From positions 1 to 60,837 of the forward strand of contig NZ_JAGQBX010000012.1 in assembly GCF_024345855.1 (NCBI RefSeq): a stretch of 60,837 nucleotides of DNA. Reading direction: 5' to 3'. Position numbers and translations under genes: made by a program. Origin of the DNA: Synechococcus sp. GreenBA-s (GTDB lineage: Bacteria; Cyanobacteriota; Cyanobacteriia; PCC-6307; Cyanobiaceae). Shown one piece after another: positions 55,981 to 60,837 of this stretch (position 1 is its first letter; each line of letters opens with the position of its first letter). The notes beneath the pieces are model-generated. The model did not search any database, was not told the DNA's origin, and saw only the letters and a list, made by a program, of their open reading frames with translations.

Positions 55981-56727
55981 TCAGACGACCGTCACCAACC
56001 CCGTGGCGATATCGAAGGTGGCGCTGTGGATAGCCAGCTTGCCGCTGGACTGGGCCTCCCTGAGCACGGCACTGCGGGCGGTGAGCTGACCGGCCGCATA
56101 GCGGCAGTTGCCCGCGATGGCCTTGGTGAGGCTGTCACCGCTCACCAGGCTGGCGCGGATCGGCTTGACCAGCTCCTCGAGCAGGGGGGTGAGCGGATCG
56201 CTGCCCATGGCCGCCTTGACGGCACCGCAGCTGCTGTGGCCCAGCACCAGGATCAGCGGCACCTGCAGCACGCTCACCGCGTACTCCATCGAAGCGATCG
56301 CCTCATCGAAGGCCGTGTTGCCGGCGCTGCGCACCTGGAAGAGCTCGCCCGAGCCGGAGGCGAAGATGAACTCCGGCGCCACCCGGGCATCGGCACAGCT
56401 CAACAGCCCCGCCCAAGGCCGCTGCCCCTGATCGAGAGCACTGGGGTCGATCTGACAGCCGCTCTTGTAGATCCCCGCCTGCAGCCGCATCCGCGCTTCG
56501 GGGTCAGGCTCCTTGTCCATGGCCTGCCAGGCCTTGCTGAAACCGCGATTGCGCTCCAGGAGGGCCTGGAGCGGATCGCCGGGCGGATCGCACACCTTCA
56601 GCTCCCGGTCCAGCTCCGCTGCCATCGGCTTGGCCGCCCAGGTCGGCGCGTGGGGCAGCTGGCTGAGCGCGAGGCCCCCTGCCACGGTTCCTGTGAGCTG
56701 CAGCAAGGCGCGACGGGACAAACTCAT
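55981..56727 (-). CDS. Beta-carbonic anhydrase with a Tat-type signal peptide
   Basis: A 248-residue beta-class carbonic anhydrase. ATG 56727 starts a twin-arginine signal (SRRALLQLTGTVAGGLALS), so it should act in the periplasm or thylakoid lumen. Zinc ligands are C111 (in SCADARV with D113 and R115), H164 and C167 (VLGHSSCGAV). It may feed bicarbonate conversion at the cell surface. An upstream in-frame start (56772) would hide the Tat motif. It is convergent with gcvT and divergent from aspS. Confidence 0.9.
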   Translation of the reverse strand: MSLSRRALLQLTGTVAGGLALSQLPHAPTWAAKPMAAELDRELKVCDPPGDPLQALLERNRGFSKAWQAMDKEPDPEARMRLQAGIYKSGCQIDPSALDQGQRPWAGLLSCADARVAPEFIFASGSGELFQVRSAGNTAFDEAIASMEYAVSVLQVPLILVLGHSSCGAVKAAMGSDPLTPLLEELVKPIRASLVSGDSLTKAIAGNCRYAAGQLTARSAVLREAQSSGKLAIHSATFDIATGLVTVV

Positions 56728-56926
56728 GGGGTATTCGATGGGGGATCGGTCCCCCGGCAGCGGTAGCCCCACAGTGCTAGTCGGGTTGTGGGACGGGCAC
56801 CACGCCGTTCACGCCGGTCCACACATCCCCTCCAGGCCGGGCAGACAGCTGCCCCCCCAACACACACCACCAGCCGCGGGGCACGGGCCCCTATGGGAAA
56901 CTCGCTGATTCCCCTCGTTTGATCTG

Positions 56927-58750
56927 ATGCGCAGCCACGGGTGCGGCGACCTGCGTGCGGATGCCGCCGGCCAGGCGGTGCAGCTCTGCGGCTGGGTGGA
57001 CCGGCGCCGCGACCACGGCGGCGTGATCTTCATCGACCTGCGCGACCGCAGCGGCACCGTGCAGATCACCGTGGACCCGGACCTGGGCGCGGACGCCTTC
57101 GCCGTGGCCGAACACCTGCGCAACGAGACGGTGATCCAGGTGACGGGCAAGGTGCGGGCCCGCCCCGCCGAATCGATCAACGAGCGCCTGGCCACCGGCG
57201 CCGTGGAGGTGCTGGCCAGCGGCATCACCGTGCTGAACAGCGTGAAGGGCAACCTGCCCTTCGCCGTGTCGGTGCACGACGAGGAGAACACCCGCGAGGA
57301 GCTGCGGCTGCGCCACCGCTACCTGGACCTGCGCCGCGAGCGCATGAACGGCAACCTGCGCCTGCGCCACCAGGCCGTGCAGGCGATGCGCCGCTTCCTC
57401 GAAGACCAGGGCTTCATCGAGGTGGAGACCCCGGTGCTCACCCGCTCCACCCCCGAGGGCGCCCGCGACTATCTGGTGCCCAGCCGGGTGTGCGGCGGCG
57501 AGTGGTTCGCCCTGCCCCAGTCGCCGCAGCTGTTCAAGCAGCTGCTGATGGTGGGTGGCCTGGAGCGCTACTACCAGGTGGCCCGCTGCTTCCGCGACGA
57601 AGACCTCAGGGCCGACCGCCAGCCGGAATTCACCCAGCTGGACATCGAGATGAGCTTCATGGGCCAGGAGGAGATCCTGGAGCTCAACGAGGCCCTGATC
57701 GCCAGCATCTGGAAGGCCGTTAAGGGCATCGAGCTGCCGCGACCCTTCCCGCGCCTCACCTGGCATGAGGCCATGGCGCGCTACGGCACCGACCGGCCCG
57801 ATACCCGCTACGGCCTGGAGCTCACCGACGTGAGCGACCTGGTGGCCACCATGGGCTTCAAGGTGTTCAGCGGCGCCGTGGCCGCCGGTGGCTCGGTGAA
57901 GGTGATCGCGGTGCCCGGCGGCAACGACGCCATCAGCAACGTGCGCATCAAGCCGGGCGGCGACGTGTTTTCCGAGGCCCAGGCCGCCGGTGCCGGCGGC
58001 CTGGCCTTCATCCGCGTGCGCGAGGGCGGCGAGATCGACACGATCGGCGCCATCAAGGACAACCTCTCCGAGCAGGCGAAGGCCGAGCTGCTGGAGCGCA
58101 CCGGCGCTGAGCCCGGCACCCTGCTGCTGTTCGGCGCCGGCGACACCGCCACGGTGAACAAGGCCCTCGATCGGGTGCGCCAGTTCCTGGCCCGCGAGCT
58201 GGGCCTGGTGAAGCCCGACCGCGACAACGACCAGTGGAACTTCCTCTGGGTGGTGGATTTCCCGATGTTCGAGTTCAACGCCGACGAGAACCGCCTCGAG
58301 GCGCTGCACCACCCCTTCTGCGCCCCCAACGCCGACGACCTCGGCGCCGATCCCGAGCGCTGGGCCGAGACCCTGCCCACCGCCCGGGCCCAGGCCTACG
58401 ACCTGGTGCTCAACGGCCTGGAACTCGGTGGCGGCTCGCTGCGCATCCACGATTCGGCCCTGCAGCGCCAGGTGCTGCAGACCATCGGCCTGCCCCTGGA
58501 GGAGGCCAACCGCCAGTTCGGCTTCCTGATGGAAGCCCTGGACATGGGCGCCCCGCCCCACGGCGGCCTGGCCTACGGCGTGGACCGGATCGTGATGCTG
58601 CTGGCCGGCGAGGAGTCGATCCGCGACACGATCGCCTTCCCGAAGACCCAGCAGGCCCGCTGCCTGATGACCGGCGCCCCCGGCGGGGTGTCCACCAGGC
58701 AGCTGGAGGAACTGCACGTGGCCAGCACCTGGGTGGAGGACGAGGACTGA
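56927..58750 (+). CDS. aspS: Aspartyl-tRNA synthetase (class II)
   Basis: A 607-residue class IIb synthetase from ATG 56927. It has the N-terminal OB fold ([20 protein letters not shown]), motif 2 around [15 protein letters not shown], the bacterial GAD insertion (~295-410), and motif 3 [11 protein letters not shown]. As cyanobacteria use GatCAB, it may be non-discriminating and also charge tRNA-Asn; this follows from family knowledge, not from a residue I can point to. The sigma-factor gene follows after 126 nt. Confidence 0.96.
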   Translation: MRSHGCGDLRADAAGQAVQLCGWVDRRRDHGGVIFIDLRDRSGTVQITVDPDLGADAFAVAEHLRNETVIQVTGKVRARPAESINERLATGAVEVLASGITVLNSVKGNLPFAVSVHDEENTREELRLRHRYLDLRRERMNGNLRLRHQAVQAMRRFLEDQGFIEVETPVLTRSTPEGARDYLVPSRVCGGEWFALPQSPQLFKQLLMVGGLERYYQVARCFRDEDLRADRQPEFTQLDIEMSFMGQEEILELNEALIASIWKAVKGIELPRPFPRLTWHEAMARYGTDRPDTRYGLELTDVSDLVATMGFKVFSGAVAAGGSVKVIAVPGGNDAISNVRIKPGGDVFSEAQAAGAGGLAFIRVREGGEIDTIGAIKDNLSEQAKAELLERTGAEPGTLLLFGAGDTATVNKALDRVRQFLARELGLVKPDRDNDQWNFLWVVDFPMFEFNADENRLEALHHPFCAPNADDLGADPERWAETLPTARAQAYDLVLNGLELGGGSLRIHDSALQRQVLQTIGLPLEEANRQFGFLMEALDMGAPPHGGLAYGVDRIVMLLAGEESIRDTIAFPKTQQARCLMTGAPGGVSTRQLEELHVASTWVEDED

Positions 58751-58876
58751 GGCGGCGCGGGCCGATCCGGCGTGAGGGGGCGATCGTCGGCGCGATCCCG
58801 AACACAAACCCTGGATTTGCACCACCTTCTCAACTGAGACCCGAGCCTGGGACTGTTCCCCGTTCCTCCAGGTCCG

Positions 58877-60004
58877 GTGCCCCAGACCGCTTCCCGCACC
58901 GAGGACAGCCCCAGCCCGCGCCGCGGCAGCCCCGATCTGGTGCGCCTCTATCTGCAGGACATCGGCCGGGTGGAACTGCTCAGCCAGGAGGAGGAGCTCA
59001 CCCTGGCCCGCCTGGTGCAGGGGCGGGAGCGGCTGCTGGCGGGGCGGGGCGGGCTGGCCGCCGGCACCCCGGCCCTGGCCCGGCTGATCGACCTGGAGGA
59101 CGGCCAGCGGCGCCTGGCCTCCCAGCTGGGCCACTGGCCCAGCGTGCCCCAGTGGGCGGAGCAGGCCGGCGTGAGCCCTGCCGAGCTGCGGGAGCAGCGG
59201 CAGGAGGGTTACCAAGCCTGGGCCGGGTGCCTGGGGCTGAGTGTGGCCGAGCTGAAGCAGGCCCTGCACCGGGGCCGCCGCGCCCGCGACCGCATGATCC
59301 AGGCCAACCTGCGGCTGGTGGTGGCGGTGGCCAAGAAATACCAGCAGCGCGGCCTGGAACTGCTGGACCTGGTGCAGGAGGGCACCCTCGGCCTGGAGCG
59401 GGCCGTGGAGAAGTACGACCCCACCCGCGGCTTCCGCTTCAGCACCTACGCCTACTGGTGGATCCGCCAGGGCATCACCCGCGCCCTCGCCACCCAGAGC
59501 CGCACGATCCGCCTGCCGGTGCACGTGACGGAGAAGCTGAACCGGATCAAGAAGGCCCAGCGCCAGATCGCCAGTGAGAAGGGGCGCCTCGCCTCGGTGG
59601 CGGATCTGGCCCAGGAGCTGGGTCTCAGCGAGGAGGTGGTGCGCCTCACCCTGCTGCGGGTGCCGCGCTCGGTGTCGCTGGAGGCGCGGGTGGGCCAGGG
59701 CCAGGACACGGAGCTGGGCGACCTGCTGGAGGACCACCACGCCACCCCGGAGCAGCAGCTCAGCCGCGAGCAGCTCCACGCCGACCTGGAGGCGCTGCTG
59801 GAGGAACTGAGCAGCCGCGAGGCGGCCGTGATCCGCCTCCGTTACGGCCTGGAGGACGACACGCCCCAGACCCTCTCCCAGATCGGCGAGGGCCTGCAGC
59901 TCTCGCGGGAGCGGGTGCGGCAGATCGAGTCGCGGGCGCTGCACAAGCTGCGCCAGCCCCAGCGCCGCGGCCGCGTGCACGACTACCTGCTGGACCTGGG
60001 CTGA
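58877..60004 (+). CDS. RNA polymerase sigma-70 factor, RpoD-like group 2
   Basis: A 375-residue sigma factor from GTG 58877. Region 1.2 is LVRLYLQDIGRVELLSQEEE. An Ala/Gly/Gln-rich non-conserved segment (~55-130) precedes region 2 (RLVVAVAKKYQQRG, FSTYAYWWIRQGI for -10 recognition). Region 3 and region 4.2 (LSQIGEGLQLSRERVRQIE) are complete. It lacks region 1.1, hence group 2 rather than the primary factor. Such factors respond to light, stress or the diurnal cycle in cyanobacteria. Its own promoter would lie in the 126 nt after aspS. Confidence 0.92.
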   Translation: MPQTASRTEDSPSPRRGSPDLVRLYLQDIGRVELLSQEEELTLARLVQGRERLLAGRGGLAAGTPALARLIDLEDGQRRLASQLGHWPSVPQWAEQAGVSPAELREQRQEGYQAWAGCLGLSVAELKQALHRGRRARDRMIQANLRLVVAVAKKYQQRGLELLDLVQEGTLGLERAVEKYDPTRGFRFSTYAYWWIRQGITRALATQSRTIRLPVHVTEKLNRIKKAQRQIASEKGRLASVADLAQELGLSEEVVRLTLLRVPRSVSLEARVGQGQDTELGDLLEDHHATPEQQLSREQLHADLEALLEELSSREAAVIRLRYGLEDDTPQTLSQIGEGLQLSRERVRQIESRALHKLRQPQRRGRVHDYLLDLG

Positions 60005-60138
60005 GCGGGCTGGTAACGGGCCGGGCCTGGAACTCAGCCGGCCAGGAAAGCCCGATGTGCTGCAGGCCACCGGTGGCAGGCGGCGGACCATCGCTAGAAC
60101 GGAGCCATCTCCACACCGGACTGACTCCGGAGAGGACC

Positions 60139-60636
60139 ATGGCCAAGGCCCCCGCCGTCGTCGCACCCCCGATCGACATCGGCATCCCCGCAGACCAGCG
60201 CCAGGCCATCGCCGAGGGCCTGGGCCGGCTGCTGGCTGATTCCTATGTGCTCTACGGCAAGACCCACGGCTTCCACTGGAACGTGACCGGGCCGATGTTC
60301 AACACGCTCCACCTCATGTTCATGGGTCAGTACACGGAGCTGTGGACTGCCCTCGACGTGATCGCTGAGCGCATCCGCGCCCTCGGCCATCCCGCCCCCT
60401 TCGGCGGCGCCACCTTCGCCGCCCTGGCCTCGATCCCCGAAACCCAGGGGGTGCCGCCGGCCCTGGAGATGGTGAAGGAGCTGGTGATGGGCCACGAAGC
60501 CGTGGCCCGCACCGCCCGCGGCGTGTTCGCGCTGGCCGAAGCCGCCAACGACCAGCCCACCGCCGACCTGCTCACCCAGCGGCTGCAGGTGCACGAGAAG
60601 ACGGCCTGGATGCTGCGGAGCCTGCTGGAGGGCTGA
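60139..60636 (+). CDS. dps: Dps-type DNA-protecting ferritin
   Basis: A 165-residue Dps protein from ATG 60139 with GGAGAGGA just upstream. Ferroxidase-site residues H46, H58, D73 and E77 sit in the family spacing (HWNVTGP, TLH, ALDVIAERIRALG). It oxidises and stores iron and protects DNA from peroxide. Its last 44 codons are repeated in inverted orientation after a 55-nt spacer. A hairpin at 60662-60678 may terminate transcription. Confidence 0.95.
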   Translation: MAKAPAVVAPPIDIGIPADQRQAIAEGLGRLLADSYVLYGKTHGFHWNVTGPMFNTLHLMFMGQYTELWTALDVIAERIRALGHPAPFGGATFAALASIPETQGVPPALEMVKELVMGHEAVARTARGVFALAEAANDQPTADLLTQRLQVHEKTAWMLRSLLEG

Positions 60637-60661
60637 GCCGGGCACCGGCCTGCGGCGGGCG

Positions 60662-60678
60662 CCAGCCCGTTGGGCTGG
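60662..60678 (+). terminator. Hairpin CCAGCCC-GTT-GGGCTGG downstream of dps
   Basis: A 7-bp perfect stem with a 3-nt loop inside the 55-bp spacer of the inverted repeat. It could serve either dps copy; there is no T tract after it. Confidence 0.5.
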
Positions 60679-60705
60679 AATCCCGCCTTCGGCTCGGCGC
60701 CCGGC

Positions 60706-60837
60706 TCAGCCCTCCAGCAGGCTCCGCAGCATCCAGGCCGTCTTCTCGTGCACCTGCAGCCGCTGGGTGAGCAGGTCGGCGGTGGGCTGGTCGTTGGCGG
60801 CTTCGGCCAGCGCGAACACGCCGCGGGCGGTGCGGGC
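60706..60837 (-). CDS. dps: Partial second dps copy at the window edge
   Basis: The minus strand encodes the last 43 residues and stop of Dps, identical to the copy at 60139-60636 in inverted orientation. The rest lies beyond the window. It may be a real duplicate or an artefact. Confidence 0.5.
   Translation of the reverse strand, partial: ARTARGVFALAEAANDQPTADLLTQRLQVHEKTAWMLRSLLEG

Larger units (their letters stand above)
60505..60837. repeat. Perfect inverted repeat of the dps 3' end (139 bp arms, 55-bp spacer)
   Basis: Positions 60505-60643 are identical to the reverse complement of 60699-60837, including the dps stop and a few downstream bases. The window ends inside the right arm, so arm length is a minimum. 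It could be a tail-to-tail duplicate of dps or a chimeric join. Confidence 0.95.

Noticed and set aside
56891-60166. Very long minus-strand open frame
   Set aside because: Antisense shadow of aspS and the sigma-factor gene.

Overview
The window is about 61 kb of very GC-rich, gene-dense DNA from a unicellular cyanobacterium of the picocyanobacterial Synechococcus/Cyanobium type. The assignment rests on a cyanobacterial chorismate lyase, DevBCA-type exporter genes, acyl-lipid delta-9 desaturase paralogs, a group-2 sigma-70 factor, many small proteins of cyanobacterial character, and the order gcvP-gcvH ... desC-rplI-dnaB-mnmG. No phage, IS or CRISPR locus was found. One tRNA (Val-UAC) and one riboswitch (guanidine-I) were found.

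Layout. 1-13.7 kb is housekeeping: glycine cleavage genes gcvP (disrupted) and gcvH, a PLP lyase, two desaturases separated by an oppositely oriented HTH-like gene, rplI, dnaB, decayed remnants of the formaldehyde genes frmA-fghA, a PilZ protein, mnmG, an envelope protein and chorismate lyase. 13.9-20.6 kb holds hypothetical genes, a SprT-like protease, ligA, a TVP38-family membrane protein and an MliC-like lipoprotein-type protein. 20.7-23.6 kb is a devBCA-type export operon. 23.6-31.2 kb holds cyclic-di-GMP genes around valS: an EAL-GGDEF protein, a MASE1-GGDEF protein and a GGDEF relic. 31.2-37.1 kb is mixed accessory content: membrane proteins, a 2OG-Fe(II) oxygenase, a methyltransferase and an SDR.

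37.1-49.4 kb is the most interesting part. A guanidine-I riboswitch heads a minus-strand operon that encodes a nickel-dependent guanidine hydrolase (gdmH), HypA- and HypB-like nickel insertion proteins, a GlnT-type glutamine-synthetase homologue, a complete ABC importer and, at the end, a Rieske oxygenase. Just upstream of the riboswitch is a tiny exported His-rich peptide gene. Further along is a second minus-strand unit of a membrane desaturase, an alpha/beta hydrolase and a second GlnT-type ligase, with a C12 homopolymer in front of it. The core (riboswitch, importer, gdmH, hypAB) is a known guanidine nitrogen-scavenging system. The GS-like ligases, the Rieske enzyme and the His-rich peptide are unexplained extensions and suggest that the cell handles more than free guanidine.

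49.5-60.8 kb returns to conserved genes: tRNA-Val, mazG, arfB, speE-speB (polyamines, with a second ureohydrolase), a stand-alone cyclic-nucleotide-binding protein, gcvT, a Tat-exported beta-carbonic anhydrase, aspS, a sigma factor and dps. The window ends inside a perfect 139-bp inverted repeat of the dps 3' end, which may be biological or an assembly or amplification artefact. Together with out-of-frame internal deletions in gcvP, frmA and fghA, this calls for a check against reads.
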